Below are positions 10,856-23,009 of a stretch of 64,000 nt of DNA, piece by piece. The notes beneath the pieces were generated by a model. It made no database searches, had not been told where the DNA came from, and saw nothing but the letters and a program-made list of their open reading frames with translations. A program made the position numbers and the translations under genes. The stretch comes from Trachythela sp. YZ-2020. Taxonomy: Eukaryota > Cnidaria > Anthozoa > Malacalcyonacea > Clavulariidae. The DNA lies in assembly GCA_016169945.1 (NCBI GenBank), contig JADLSH010000013.1:248800-312799 (forward strand). Reading direction: 5' to 3'. Each line of letters opens with the position of its first letter. Position 1 is the stretch's first letter.

Positions 10856-11720
10856 TCAACCTTCATCTCCCGATAAGCGGCGACGAATACACCGACGACC
10901 CCAACATGGGCGGCGACGAACACATCGACGACCCCAACAAGGCCATGGACGACGACGAAAACATCGAAGACCATAACATGGGCGGCGACGAATACATCGA
11001 CGACCCCAACATCGGGGTACTCTTCTATATGGTCCACGCGAGCGTTTGAATATTTCTGGTTCGTCTTCGTCATTTGACGGACTCTCATTTACATTGTCCA
11101 AGGCGTTCTCTCTGAATTGAAAGGAAGAAGATACATGTATTGATAATTTCAAGAACCTTTTACAGTACACGTATAGGCGTAGAATGATGTAGCAAGTTCG
11201 AACCAGTCAATCTAACACAGTCTAACATTGTTTGCCCATCGTTATCCGTATTTTCAAACGAATCAGATCTATATGTCAAGTCGGAAAATAATATGAAACA
11301 TTGCAAGAAAAAAAAACTAGTTTATTGCATAGCGGCACATGTCAAGTACAGGATCACTTTAGAACTAGCCTAGGATTAAGGTCAGCATTAGGATTATGAT
11401 TATGGTTATGATTAAGGATTGAGATTATGGTCAGGAAACTTTAGCGGTTAAAAATCGCCATGTTAAATATAGAAAATTCTGGTAATTGAGGCCTTATACG
11501 AAAGGAAATCTTGAAGACGAGTATATGTCAGTATGAAGAAATGCCCACAATGAAGAAATTACACAGGACAGACTTACAATTGCCCATCGTCTTCGGTGTC
11601 GCTATAGACGTCTTCCAAAGCTTGCTCTCTAAAATCATCTTCGGTTTCTTCTGCGTGTCCAACACCAAGAAACACAGAACAGACTGTAATCAGCAAGGCT
11701 AGAATTGTCCAACACTTCAT
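10856..11720 (-). CDS. Secretory precursor of a Cys/Arg-repeat cationic peptide
   Basis: Exon 1 (11720-11578) encodes a signal peptide, MKCWTILALLITVCSVFLGV, then an acidic run EETEDDFREQALEDVY, ending with TT at a GTAAGT donor (phase 2). Exon 3 (11111-10856) starts after TTCAATTCAG and continues in frame: ENALDNVNESPSNDEDEPEI, then FKR and a 61-residue C-terminal peptide. That peptide has four copies of an 11-residue repeat of the form CWGRRCIRRRP (second copy CYGLRCFRRRP), 8 Cys as four C-x4-C pairs and 23 Arg, with a GDEG end. Only the first half of exon 2 remains (11268-11226) with no usable donor, so exon 1 probably joins exon 3 directly, giving 132 residues. Acidic pro-region, Lys-Arg site and Cys/Arg-rich end fit an antimicrobial peptide precursor acting outside the cell. 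Expression not shown. Confidence 0.75.
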
Positions 11721-11769
11721 CGCGATAGCTGGCGGTCGACTCCTGGTTAGCTTGGCTGTTTTCGCGCGC

Positions 11770-11777
11770 TTTTATGC
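11770..11777 (-). promoter_or_regulatory. Possible TATA-like box of the unit 1 peptide gene
   Basis: On the minus strand cataaaag lies about 50 nt upstream of the ATG at 11720. The 28.5-28.9 kb gene has catataga at the homologous position. Units at 33-38 kb have lost this segment. No experimental support. Confidence 0.35.
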
Positions 11778-11997
11778 GTGAGGTGTTCCAAGGCAAAGGC
11801 TATAAAGGTCTTTTTAGTCAAATCTAATTTGAGCGAACTGTCATCGGGTTTCCGGCTCAGCACTTAAGTTCAAGTGCCTATTAGAGTTCTTAGCTCTCAA
11901 AAATCAAGAGTATTGTTTCGAATTTCTTTCATAACATGTTTTGGCAAAATTTATGAATAAATTGACCTGAATGATATTTTTACATTTGTCATTATAA

Positions 11998-12473
11998 TGG
12001 TAAAATGGTATAACTTTATTTCAGCAGGGTAGCCCATTCAGCACGTGGCTGGTATCTATAGGGGCCCTGCATTCAGTAAGCAAGCTATATCACAAGATTT
12101 AAAATACAATATGCTAAAATGAAATCCCTAATTAAACTATCATAAAATAATTCTACTATAGGTAAAATTATTGAACATGTCCACAATTTATAAAAAGTAG
12201 CAACCTAAGAAATGGGCTCGTACAAGTCTTCTAAAAGACGAAAGTGTCTCTCACCTTTGATGTGAGCGGGTAGCGTGTTGAATAACACTGAGCCCGAATA
12301 TCTGAACGTACGTTTGCCGAGAGTAAGTTTTGGCTTCGGCAGGTGTAGATCAGAACGTCTCCTGGTATTATAGCTATGGAAATTTGAATTTCTAGTAAAA
12401 TAGATCTTTTAAACATTTAAAAGTAAGAATACACTTATGCACCTTACGATTAGTCTCTAAGTCTGTCCAATAA
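11998..12473 (-). mobile_element. LINE 3' fragment inserted in unit 1
   Basis: Absent from sister units, where cattataa is followed directly by gtacgcaaaaacgtcatt. The minus strand encodes a reverse-transcriptase C-terminus (GKRTFRYSGSVLFNTLPAHI, then KGERHFRLLEDLYEPIS and stop), followed by a 3' UTR with an aataaag signal near 12012-12020. Only the 3' end inserted. Confidence 0.75.
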
Positions 12474-14125
12474 TAACTACGCAAAAACGTCATTAGTAAG
12501 GTATAACTCTAAGATCTGTTTATTATTACAAACGAACAATATTTGTAGCAGGAAATCCTCCATGAGAAAGTTGGGTGTCGTCGCTCAAGGATGCTTGGAC
12601 GCACTTCGCGAAGAAAAAAACAAAACAAAGTAATCCACTCCTACAATATTTTTGATCAATACTTCTTTGTATTCATAAACGAGACAGCCAGATCTATACT
12701 CACTAAACTAACTATATTTATACTACTGTAGATAGCTTTGTCAGTTCTAAACTGGTCTCCTTAGAGGTCTTCAAGTTACATCCATCTTCTATTGGTCCAG
12801 TGTTACCGCAGGAGGATCTTTTACCTGAACTCACTTTTTTCGTACTGATTTAATAGCTCTATCAGTACTAAACTGGTCTCCGTAGAGGTCCAATAAAAGC
12901 CAATCCCTTCCAGTGCAACTACAGCACTGAAAACCTAATCTAATGCTGTTTCAACAACTTGTTATCAGGATGTGCCTCGCACTGCATGTTCTTAGCTTGT
13001 TGACAAGTTGTCGACGGCTTATCGACAACTTGCTAATGACAAGGTTGTTGACTCGACATGCAGACTTGCTATAACTTATTATCGTCCGGCAATTCAACAA
13101 CTTGTTACCAAGTTATTACAATGTTAGTGACAACCTTGTAGCAACTTGATAAAGTGACAACAAGCTTGCTACAAGTCTGTGGCGAACACATCTTGTTGAA
13201 AAATTGTGAGATTTGCGTGTAACATGATAATGAGTTCCATCTCTCACATTGGGATTATTTTCACGGCAGTTTGGGAACGATGTGAGATGGTTTGCACGAA
13301 TATGGTATAAATAACAATAACTCTATTATTTCAACATTACTTTTATTTATTAATGAAACCAGTTACAAGTCTCAGTTTATGTGTTTATGTGCTATTAATG
13401 ATGCAAGAAAGACAGGTCGACAAAAATATTGTTTGAAAGTGCCAAGTGCATGATTACGTAAGCGTAATTTATCTGCTAATAATGAATCATTGAATTACGA
13501 TATGCCAGGTGAAATGTGCTGGCCATTACGTTTGGGTGCTTTTATTCTCGACCCAGCCATGGTTTGTCATTTCACGGCGCAGCTTGCTTGTCTTTCTTCA
13601 AACGAGGAGATTCTGTGAGCGAAATTGAGTGTCCTAAATCATTTCAATTCTCAACTAAACAATAAGATATTTACTATATAGTATACACTAAATAGCCCAA
13701 ACAGCTGCGTAGACTAGAGGTCCAGGAATGGTGATTCTTTATTGTTCTAGTGTTACCACAAGACTTCTAGTGAACCGAAACTAATCTAACTGTATTTAGT
13801 ACTTGATAGGCTCTATCAGTTCGAAACTGTTCTCCCAACAGGTTTAGAATGGGCCAACACCTATTTCTCCAGTGTTATTGCAGAAGGAAACTTAACTAAT
13901 TTAACTTTATTCAACACGAATAGCTCTATCAGTTCTTAACTGCTCTCCCTAAAAGGTTTAGATGAGGTTATCTCTTATTGCTCTAGTGTTAAACGAGAGC
14001 GTAAAACCACCAGCAGGTTTTAACTCCTGAGGTATGGAAAAGAGGGAATTAATAATTTGATAAAGAAACACAGAATGTGAAATACACAAAGTGTTATATG
14101 TGATTTGTTTGTAATACTCAGTTAA

Positions 14126-14741
14126 GGTGGCTCCCTACAATTTTTGAAATATGGTAAATTTATGATTTAGATTGAATTTTTTTGAAGAACGTTTACTTGT
14201 TAGAAAACAAAAATTGTCCCTCATGTATTGAGCAACATTCTAAAAGTCTGAAATTGTTCACAACAATGACGTCATTACGGTTTCTATGGTAACAATGACG
14301 TTTCAATATGGCTGACATTTGAGCTTTTAGCATACTTTACTCGAAAAAACGCCTGGTTATCCCCATTTTTTATTTCATAAAACATTTTCATCTAGTACAG
14401 TAGATTATTTGAACAAGCTTAAAAAGATTCTGTAGAGCCAAATTTAAAAAAAATTAATAAACATGAGTTTTCGTTATAAATATTTTTTGGCTCCACATAA
14501 TTTTTTTAAACTCGTTCAGATAATCTATTTATCTACAGGAAAACGTTTCATCAAGCCAAAATGTCGGCCATATTGAAACGTCATTGTTACCATAGCGACG
14601 GAAATGGCGTCATTTTTGGGAACAATTTCCAGCTCTTAGAATATTGCTCAATATGAGTCACACCATTTTTGTTTTGTAACAAGTAAGAATTATTCAAAAA
14701 GTTTAATCTAAACCGTAATCAAAAAATTGTAGGGAGCCACC
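14126..14741. mobile_element. 616-bp palindromic MITE with TTAA target duplication, copy 1
   Basis: Ends are ggtggctccctacaattttt and its inverse aaaaattgtagggagccacc; inverted similarity continues inward for about 300 bp per arm. TTAA flanks both sides (14122-14125, 14742-14745). Units at 27.56, 32.46 and 36.53 kb have the uninterrupted site with one TTAA. TTAA targeting fits piggyBac-like or Kolobok transposases; none is encoded here. Confidence 0.9.
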
Positions 14742-15933
14742 TTAAACATGAATAATTTTACGCTTTATATCATTGAATCTTGTCACAATTTGTGCTGTTC
14801 AAACCACTCATCCCCTGTTTTCCATCTCTCAGAAGTTTACCCTTGCGATGACTTGCGGTTTGTTTGATCTGGGCTTTAGTAATGTGATACAAAAAATAAG
14901 GTTTTCAATCTTCGTCTCCAAAGTGACGTTAAACAAGGCATTTGTGACATAGAATGCAAAAAATGAAAGCAAAACACCAGCGATTAGAAAATAGAGATAT
15001 TATGCATCTGTCACAAGAATAGCTAGTTATCAAATCAAAAACTGCTTATCTCTATTATGAAATTCGTGTTTTTTAAGATACCTAGATTTAGTAATATGAA
15101 GACATGGATCAGGTTGTACCAGGGCACTTAATATAGTGGGAGGTAATCTCCTTGGGTTTCCGGCTTAGCACTTCGATCAGTTCAAGTGTATTAGAGTTTG
15201 TTAACCCTCAAAAGTCAAGAGTATCGTTTCGAATTTCTTTCATAACATGTTTTGGCAAAATTTATGAATAAATTGACCAGAATGATATTTTTACATTAGT
15301 CATTATAAGTACGCAAAAACGTCATTAGTAAGGTATAACTCTAAGATCTGTTTATTATTACAAACGAACAATATTTGTAACAGGAAATCCTCCGCGAGAA
15401 AGTTGTGTGTCGTCGCTCAAGGGTGCTTGGACGCACTTCGCGAAGAGAGAAACAAAACAAACTAATCCACTCTTACAATATTTTTGATCAAATTTAATAC
15501 TTCTTTGTATTCATAAACGAGACAGCCAGATCTATACTCACTAAAGTATTCTCGACCCAGCCAGCTTTGTGGCGATTCGTTGAACGAGCATATTCTGTAA
15601 AAAGATTATCCCAAATCATTTTTATTCTCAAGTAAACTAAGTCTTAGTTCATACTGAATAGCTCAATCAGTTGTATTTAAACTGTTCTAGCTCCATAGAC
15701 TCGAGGTCCAGGAAAGGTGACCTGTTTAGGCGACTAGCGAACCTAAACTAATTTAACTTCATTTATTATACTATAGATAGATCTATCAGTTCGTATAACT
15801 GTTCTCCCAACAGGTTTAGAAAGGGCCAACACTTATTTCTCCAGTGTTATTGCAGAAGGAAACTTAACTATAATATAATCTAAATTTATTTAACTTGAAT
15901 AGCTCTATCAGTTCTTAACTGCCCTAAAGGTTT

Positions 15934-16373
15934 GAATGAATGAATGAATGAATGAATGAACAACTTTATTTAAAGAGGGTAAAAATAACACATGACAGCA
16001 ATACAGCTGAAAAACCTGTGGCCCTCGTACAATATATACAATTAAAGTTACAGATTATACCTACTTTAAAACGATAAAGCTATTTAGAAAGAGAACAATA
16101 GAAGAGATCTTAGGATTACATATATACATATCTACAATTTACTGAAGCTTTACTGGTCACATTAACTGTTCAAATCGATCAATACCCTTATATGAGTCCA
16201 GGAAGTGGTTTTTAAGGGCAAACTTAAAAGAAGTAACGTTAGATTTTGTCTTGATCTCTTTGGGTAGATTGTTCCATATCTTAATGCTATATACTGACTG
16301 TTACAGATTTCCCTCCTTTAGTTACATAATTAAATTTAGGAAAACTAAATTGTATTATTATTATTTATTTTTT
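15934..16373 (-). mobile_element. LINE 3' fragment with a TTCA-repeat tail, copy 1
   Basis: The minus strand encodes a reverse-transcriptase C-terminus: NLPKEIKTKSNVTSFKFALK then NHFLDSYKGIDRFEQLM and stop near 16157. The 3' end is a (TTCA)n tail, seen on the plus strand as gaatgaatgaatgaatgaa. Inserted in the unit between ccctaaaggttt and atgtggtaac. Block B has the same insertion. Confidence 0.85.
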
Positions 16374-16799
16374 ATGTGGTAACATCTTATTGCTCTAGTG
16401 TTAAGCTGTGGTCAAATGATAACGCAAATCATCGCAAGTTTTAATATATAAGTTTTATATAGGTGTGCATGAAAAATAATATATATTATTTATTATAGGT
16501 GTGCATGACAAGAGGGAATTAATAATTTTAAACACAGAATGTGAAATACACAAAGTGTCATGTAAAATGGGATTAATGTGATTTGTTTGTAATATACAGC
16601 TAAACATGAATATTGTACGCTGTACTATTTATAACAAAGTTGACTCGTTTCTACAATTTGTGTTGTTCAGGCAAACCACTCATTCATTAGTTTCCATCTC
16701 TCAGACGTTTAAACTTGCGACGACTTGCATCTCGTTTGATCCGGTTTTTTTTAGTAATGTAGTAAGAAAAGGTAAAAATATGGTTTTCAACCTTGAGGG

Positions 16800-16851
16800 G
16801 TGATCTTCGTCATTTGACGGACTCTCATTTACACTCTCCAAGGCGTTCTCT
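16800..16851 (-). pseudogene. Exon-3 relic of the peptide gene, block A
   Basis: After the TTTCATTTCAG acceptor it reads ENALESVNESPSNDED, then jumps to unrelated sequence. The Lys-Arg site and the cationic part are deleted. Exons 1 and 2 are absent: the sequence goes from the intron-side flank at about 16940 to the region upstream of exon 1. Confidence 0.75.
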
Positions 16852-17324
16852 CTGAAATGAAAGAATGAAGATACATGTATTGATAAGTTTATACTGAGTT
16901 AATTTCAAGAACCTTTTACAGTAGACGTAGCTAGAATGATGTTGAGGGCCGGAACTGTCATTTTTTTGAAATGCAAAACTCCTTGGGTTTCCGTACTAGA
17001 CAGAGTGTACTAGAGTTCTTAGCCCTCAAAAGTCAAGAGTATTGTTTCGAATTTCTTTCATAATATTTTTTGGCAAAATTTATGAATAAATTGACCTGAG
17101 TGATATTTTTACATTTTTCATCATAAGGTATAACTCTAAGATCTGTTTATTATTACGAACGAACAATATTTGTAGCAGGAAATCCTCCATAAGAAAGTGG
17201 GTGCCGTCGCTCAAGGGTGCTTGGACGCATTTCGCGAAGAGAAAAACAAAACAAACTAATCCACTCTTACAATATTTTTGTATTCATATTAAAACGAGAC
17301 AGCCAGATCTGTACTCACTGAACT

Positions 17325-17510
17325 GAAGGTACGTTGCTGCGATTTGTCGGACCGATCGTTTTAGGTTTCTCTGAATGTTAATGACGAATATTTTCAGTTG
17401 GTGATGTTGGCTGATGACGTTTGCCCACTGCGTTTGCCACGTATTTTTCAAATATCATTAACGCGCATCTGAAATCGGCCCGACAAATCGCAGCGTGTAA
17501 ACGTACCTTC
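17325..17510. mobile_element. MITE with long terminal inverted repeats, copy 1
   Basis: Right end cgcagcgtgtaaacgtacc mirrors the left gaaggtacgttgctgcgatt, which has lost about 8 bp relative to the copy at 23504. The inner TIR word is tgtcggaccgat against atcggcccgaca. No coding capacity. Confidence 0.85.
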
Positions 17511-17728
17511 ACTATATTTATACTAGATATCTTTATCACTTCTCAACTGGTCTTCTTAGAGGTCTTCAAGTAGGAGGATCTTTACCGTACTTTTTCGTAC
17601 TGATTTAATAGCTCTATATCTGTACTAAACTGGTCTCATAGAGGTCCAATAAAAGCCAATCCCTTCCAGTGCAACTACAGCACTGAGAACCTAATCTAAT
17701 GTTGTTTCAACAACGTGTTATCAGGATG

Positions 17729-19042
17729 CGGGGGCGTAAATGTGGGGGGGGAGGGTGGTACACCCCCCAGAGATCATGATCCAGTCGGTCTCAAGAAATT
17801 CATTGTTAAATTGGACGCATTATGCCACGTAATGCTATGCGAGACTGGCTAAATAGTTTCGGAGACTGACTTCAATCGTTGCATTAATTAAAATATAAAG
17901 TTTGCCGAATATCCTGTTACAATCTTTCAATCTAGAATGTCATATCACGCATACTGTATCTGGCGTGCGTATGTTGAATATTTACAGAAGCACTAAAGGA
18001 CTGTAAATGCTAAAACAAACTACTTTGAAGTTTGAAATAGAACCATAATATTGCCAGTTGCCTGTTGCCACAACTGCTACAATCTACATATTAAATACTT
18101 TATGGCAAACTTATTGTACAGGAAGCTAAACTTATTCTTATCCGGAAAAACTACATTGTTTTTGTGATATAATTCGAATTTTTTTACTGATTTCCACCTA
18201 CAAATTGGAATAAAATATTTGTTCAGAACGCAGGAAATCGTGTCTACGAGGTCCTAGATTTAAAAATTTCCCGGAGGAGGATTCCCCCGGACCCCTGCGA
18301 ATGGGTGTCTTACTGCATCAGTCGCCCTACTCTGCTGGATCTGCCCCTGTGTACATGAGTTCAGTAAAAAATATGAAACGTAACTTACGTAAGTTGAATT
18401 GTGCGGCTACTCATGCGCAAGTTATTGCATTCTATTGTATTATAAGAATAGGTAATAGACAATTACTAACAAAGCGCGGACGCTTGATAAATATATGACT
18501 ATATTGATTAAATTTAATAATTCATTAATTCATACCAGCGAACATATGAAAGACAAGCTGTCTTGATCAGTTTCCACTCAAAATTTTCACTATGATACTA
18601 GCGACTGCTGTCAGTGCTAAAACTCTTAGCCAATTAGGTACTAAAATAATTAGGGACAGGATTCACAGACTTGAGTGGTGTCGATTGAGTTGTGTACGTA
18701 ATCTCTAAAAACTGAAAGCAGTATGACATGAACTCTCATGCGCAGTACTCAATGTAACTGAAAGTCAGAGAACAATTTTCTGCTCAATTACCAATTAGTG
18801 TAATAAGATACAATTAGATATAAAAACTTTTTTTCTTGGACAAGGTCAGTACTCATTAGTATGTGTGTACATATTTTGTTTATTGAATTGCGTTGCCATT
18901 AAACTTATTGGAGCAGCATACGTAAATTTTCAATTGACTTTTCGATTTAGAAGTTGGGGCGGGGGGGAGAGGTGGTTCTGAATTTATGAGTCGGTCTCGT
19001 TTCGAATCTTCACCACCCAGCCAAAATAGATATACGCCACTG
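17729..19042. mobile_element. hAT-like non-autonomous element X, copy 1
   Basis: Flanked by the 8-bp direct repeat tcaggatg (17721-17728 and 19043-19050), which occurs once in units without the insertion. Termini cgggggcgtaaat and atatacgccactg form a short inverted repeat. An 8-bp duplication and this TIR type fit hAT transposons. Inside are only short frames and no recognisable transposase. Confidence 0.8.
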
Positions 19043-20150
19043 TCAGGATGTGCCGGGTCGCACCGCTTGTTCTTAGTTGACGGCTTATCGAGAACTTGCT
19101 ACAAGGTTGTTGACTCGACATGCAGATTTGCTATATAACTTATTATCGTCAGGCAATTCAACAACTTGTTACCAAGTTGTTACACTGATGTTAGTGACAA
19201 CCTTGTAGCAACTTGATAAAATGACAACAAGCTTGCTACAAGTCTGTGGCGAACACATCTTGTTGACAAATTGTGAGATTTGCGTGTAACATAGATAATG
19301 ATCACGAGTTCCTTCTCTAACATTGGGATTATTTTCACTGCAGTTTGGGAACGAAGTGAGATGGTTTGCACGAATATGGTATAAATAACAATAATTCTAT
19401 TATTTCAACATTACTTTTATTTATTAATGAAACAAGTTACAAGTATCAGTTTATGTGTTTATGTGCTATTAATGACGCAAGAAAGACAAAAATATTGTTT
19501 GAAAGTGCCAAGTGCATGATTACGTAAGCGTACTTTATGTGCTAATTCATTGAATTACAATATGCCTGCTTTTAATTATTCTCGACCCAGCCATGGTTTG
19601 TAATTTCACGGTGCAGCTTGCTTGTCTTTCTTCAAACGAGGAGATTCTGTGAACAAAATTGAGTGTCCTAAATCATTTCAATTCTCAACTAAACAATAAG
19701 ATATATAGTATACTAAATAGCCCAAACAGCTGCGTAGACTAGAGGTCCAGGAATAGTCATTCTTTATTGTTCTAGTGTTACCACAAGACTTCTAGTGAAC
19801 CGAAACTAATCTAACTGTATTTAGTACTAGATAGGCTCTATCAGTTCGAAACTGTTCTCCCAACAGGTTTAGAAAGGGCCAATACCTATTTCTCCGGTGT
19901 TACTGCAGAAGGAAACTTAACTAATCTAACTTTATTCAACACGAATAGCTCTATCAGTTATTAACTGTTCTCCCTAAAAGGTTTAGATTAGGTTATTTCT
20001 TATTGCTCTAGTGTTAATCGAGAGCGTAAAACCACCGGCAGGTTTTAACTCCTGAGGTATGGAAAAGAGGGAATTAATAATTTGATAAAGAAACACAGAA
20101 TGTGAAATACACAAAGTGTTATATGTGATTTGTTTGTAATACACAGTTAA

Positions 20151-20766
20151 GGTGGCTCCCTACAATTTTTGAAATAGGGTTAGTTTATGATTTAGATTGA
20201 ACTTTTTTGAAGAACGTTTACTTGTTAGAAAACAAAAATTGTCCCTCATGTATTGAGCAACATTCTAAAAGTCTGAAATTGTTCACAACAATGACGTCAT
20301 TACGGTTTCTATGGAAACAATGACGTTTCAATATGGCCGACATTTTAGCTTTTAGCATACTTTACTCGAAAAAACGCCTGGTTATCCCCATTTTTTATTT
20401 CATAAAATATTTTCATCTAGTACGGTAGATTATTTGAACAAGCTTAAAAAGATTCTGTAGAACCAAATTGAAAAAAAATTAATAAACATGAGTTTTCGTT
20501 ATAAATATTTTTTGGCTCCACAGAATTTTTTTAAACTCGTTCAGATAATCTATTTATCTACAGGAAAACGTTTCATCAAGCCAAAATGTCGGCCATATTG
20601 AAACGTCATTGTTACCATAGCAACGGAAATGGCGCCATTTTTGGGAACAATTTCCAGCTCTTAGAATATTGCTCAATATGAGTCACACCATTTTTGTTTT
20701 GTAACAAGTAAGAATTATTCAAAAAGTTTCATCTAAACCGTAATCAAAAAAATGTAGGGAGCCAAC
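20151..20766. mobile_element. TTAA-flanked palindromic MITE, copy 2
   Basis: Same element and site as 14126-14741, with TTAA at 20147-20150 and 20767-20770. The copies differ by scattered substitutions. Confidence 0.9.
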
Positions 20767-21583
20767 TTAAACATGAATTTTTACGCTTTAAAACATTGAC
20801 TCTTGTCACAATTTGTGTTGTTCAAACCACTCATCCCCTGTTTTCCATCTCTCAGAAGTTTACCCTTGCGATGACTTGCGGTTTGTTTGATCTGGGCTTT
20901 AGTAATGTGATACAAAAACATAAGGTTTTCAATCTTATCGTTAAACAAGGCATTTGTAACATAGAATGCAAAAAATGAAATCAAAACACCAGCGATTAGA
21001 AAATAGAGATATTATGCATCTGTCACAAGAATAGCTAGTTATCAAATCAAAAACTGCTCATCTCTATTATAAAATTCGTATTTTTTAAGATACCTATATT
21101 TAGTAATATGAAGACATGGATCAGGCTGTACCAGGGCACTTAATATAGTGGGAGGTAATCTCCTTGGGTTTCCGGCTTAGCACTTCGATCAGTTCAAGTG
21201 TATTGGATTTTTTAACCCTCAAAAGTCAAGAGTATCGTTTCGAATTTCTTTCATAACATGTTTTGGCAAAATTTATGAATAAATTGACCAGAATGATATT
21301 TTTACATTAGTCATTATAAGTACGTAAAAACGTCATTAGTAAGGTATAACTCTAAGATCTGTTTATTATTACAAACGAACAATATTTGTAACAGGAAATC
21401 CTCCACAAGAAAGTTGGGTGCCGTCGCTCAAGGGTGCTTGGACGCACTTCGCGAAGAGAGAAACAAAACAAACTAATCCACTCCTACAATATTTTTGATC
21501 AAGTTTAATACTTCTTTGTATTCATAAACGAGACAGCCAGACCTATACTCACTAAAGTATTCTCGACCCAGCCAGCTTTGTGG

Positions 21584-21740
21584 CGATTTGACTACCTCAC
21601 GGGCGTTCGTTGTGGGTGACGTCAATACACTTATGGTTAGGGTTAGGATTGGGGTTAGGATTGGGGTTAGGATTGGGGTTAGGATTGGGGTTAGGATTAT
21701 GTTAAGAACCACAACGAACGCCCGTGATGTAGTCAACCCC
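21584..21740. mobile_element. 157-bp MITE with a telomere-like core
   Basis: Inverted ends ttgactacctcacgggcg and cgcccgtgatgtagtcaa enclose about five copies of a 12-bp unit, ggggttaggatt. The host word gctttgtgg is duplicated on both sides (21575-21583, 21741-21749). Block A at 15565-15590 holds the empty site. The 8-9 bp duplication fits hAT- or Mutator-type transposition. Confidence 0.88.
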
Positions 21741-22097
21741 GCTTTGTGGCTCGAGCGAGCAGATTCTGTAAAAAGATTATCCCAAATCATTTTTATTCTC
21801 AAGTAAACTAAGTCTTAGTTCATACTGAATAGCTCAATCAGTTGTATTTAAACTGTTCTAGCTCCATAGACTCGAGGTCCAGGAAAGGTGACCTGTTTAG
21901 GCGACTAGCGAACCTAAACTAATTTAACTTTATTTATTATACTATAGATAGATCTATCAGTTCGTATAACTGTTCTCCCAACAGGTTTAGAAAGGGCCAA
22001 CACTTATTTCTCCAGTGTTATTGCAGAAGGAAACTTAACTAATCTAAATTTATTTAACTTGAATAGCTCTATAAGTTCTTAACTGCCCTAAAGGTTT

Positions 22098-22550
22098 GAA
22101 TGAATGAACGAATGAATGAATGAATGAATGAATGAATGAACAACTTTATTTAAAGAGGGTAAAAATAACACATGACAGCAATACAGCTGAAAAACCTGTT
22201 GCCCTCATACAATATATACAATTAAAGTAATAGATTATATCTACTTTAAAACGATAAAGCTATTTAGAAAGAGAACTATAGAAGAGATCTTAGGATTACA
22301 TATATACATATCTACAATTTACTGAAGCTTTACTGATCACATTAACTGTTCAAATCGATCAATACCCTTATATGAGTCCAGGAAGTGGTTTTTAAGGGCA
22401 AACTTAAAAGAAGTAACGCTAGATTTTGTCTTGATCTCTTTGGGTAGATTGTTCCATATCTTAATGCTACTGACTCTTACAGATTTCCCTCCTTTTGTTA
22501 CATAATTAAATTTAGGACGAACTAAATTGTATTATTATTATTTATTTTTT
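22098..22550 (-). mobile_element. LINE 3' fragment with TTCA-repeat tail, copy 2
   Basis: Same insertion as 15934-16373, with a somewhat longer and slightly interrupted GAAT array. Encodes the same reverse-transcriptase C-terminus on the minus strand. Confidence 0.85.
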
Positions 22551-22924
22551 ATGTGGTAACATCTTATTGCTCTGGTGTTAAGCTGTGGTCAAATAATAAC
22601 GCAAATCATCGCAAGTTTTAATATATAAGTTTTATATAGGTGTGCATGAAAAAGAATATATCTTATTTATTATAGGTGTGCATGACAAGAGGGAATTAAT
22701 CATTTTAAACACAGAATGTGAAATACACAAAGTGTCTTGTAAAATGGGATTAATGTGATTTGTTTGTGATATACAGCTAAACATGAATATTTTACGCTGT
22801 ATATTTATAACAAAGTTTTTTACGCTGTATATTTATGTCTCAAAGTTTAAACTTGCGACGACTTGCATCTCGTTTGATCCGGGTTTTTTTAGTAATGTAG
22901 TACGAAAAGGTAAAAATATGGTTT

Positions 22925-23009
22925 TCAACCTTCATCTCCCGGTCGTGGGATTGGGGGGTGATCTTCTTCATTTGACGGACTCTCATTTACACTCTCCAAG
23001 GCGTTCTCT
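22925..23009 (-). pseudogene. Exon-3 relic of the peptide gene, block B
   Basis: Reads ENALESVNESPSNEED and then HPPIPRPGDEG and a stop. The GDEG end and following bases match the unit 1 gene, so a deletion removed the Lys-Arg site and the whole Cys/Arg repeat but kept both edges in frame. No exon 1 or 2 remains upstream. Confidence 0.8.

Larger units (their letters stand above)
9588..12943. repeat. Array unit 1 (contains the Cys-Arg peptide gene)
   Basis: Starts with the recurring module ctgtttcaacaacttgttat and ends before the next copy at 12944. In common with sister units it has a region of caacttgttgacaagcttgc words, then regions of 110-130-bp degenerate sub-repeats (tagctctatcagttctaaac ... 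tccagtgtta), the gene, and a flank with aacgtcattagtaaggtata. Private insertions: 10230-10363 and 11998-12473. Confidence 0.85.
12944..17720. repeat. Array block A: two gene slots, one emptied, one reduced to a relic
   Basis: Sub-unit A1 (12944 to about 15546) has full unit flanks, but at 15150-15156 gtaatctcctt joins gggtttccgg, deleting the equivalent of about 28236-28980 (the whole gene). Sub-unit A2 (about 15547-17720) starts mid-unit at ttctcgacccagcc and retains an exon-3 relic. Insertions: TTAA-flanked MITE at 14126, LINE at 15934, MITE at 17325. Block B repeats all of this. Confidence 0.85.

Noticed and set aside
10849..11049. Plus-strand acidic repeat frame (GGDEYIDDPN-like)
   Set aside because: Exact antisense of the Cys/Arg repeat exon. 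The minus strand has the signal peptide, splice sites and conserved pro-region.
11226..11268. Functional exon 2 in the unit 1 peptide gene
   Set aside because: The second half is missing and no donor gives phase 2; direct joining of exon 1 to exon 3 is simpler.
21588..21806. Telomere or telomeric fusion at the GGGGTTAGGATT array
   Set aside because: Only about five units, bounded exactly by MITE ends with a target duplication; not a chromosome end.
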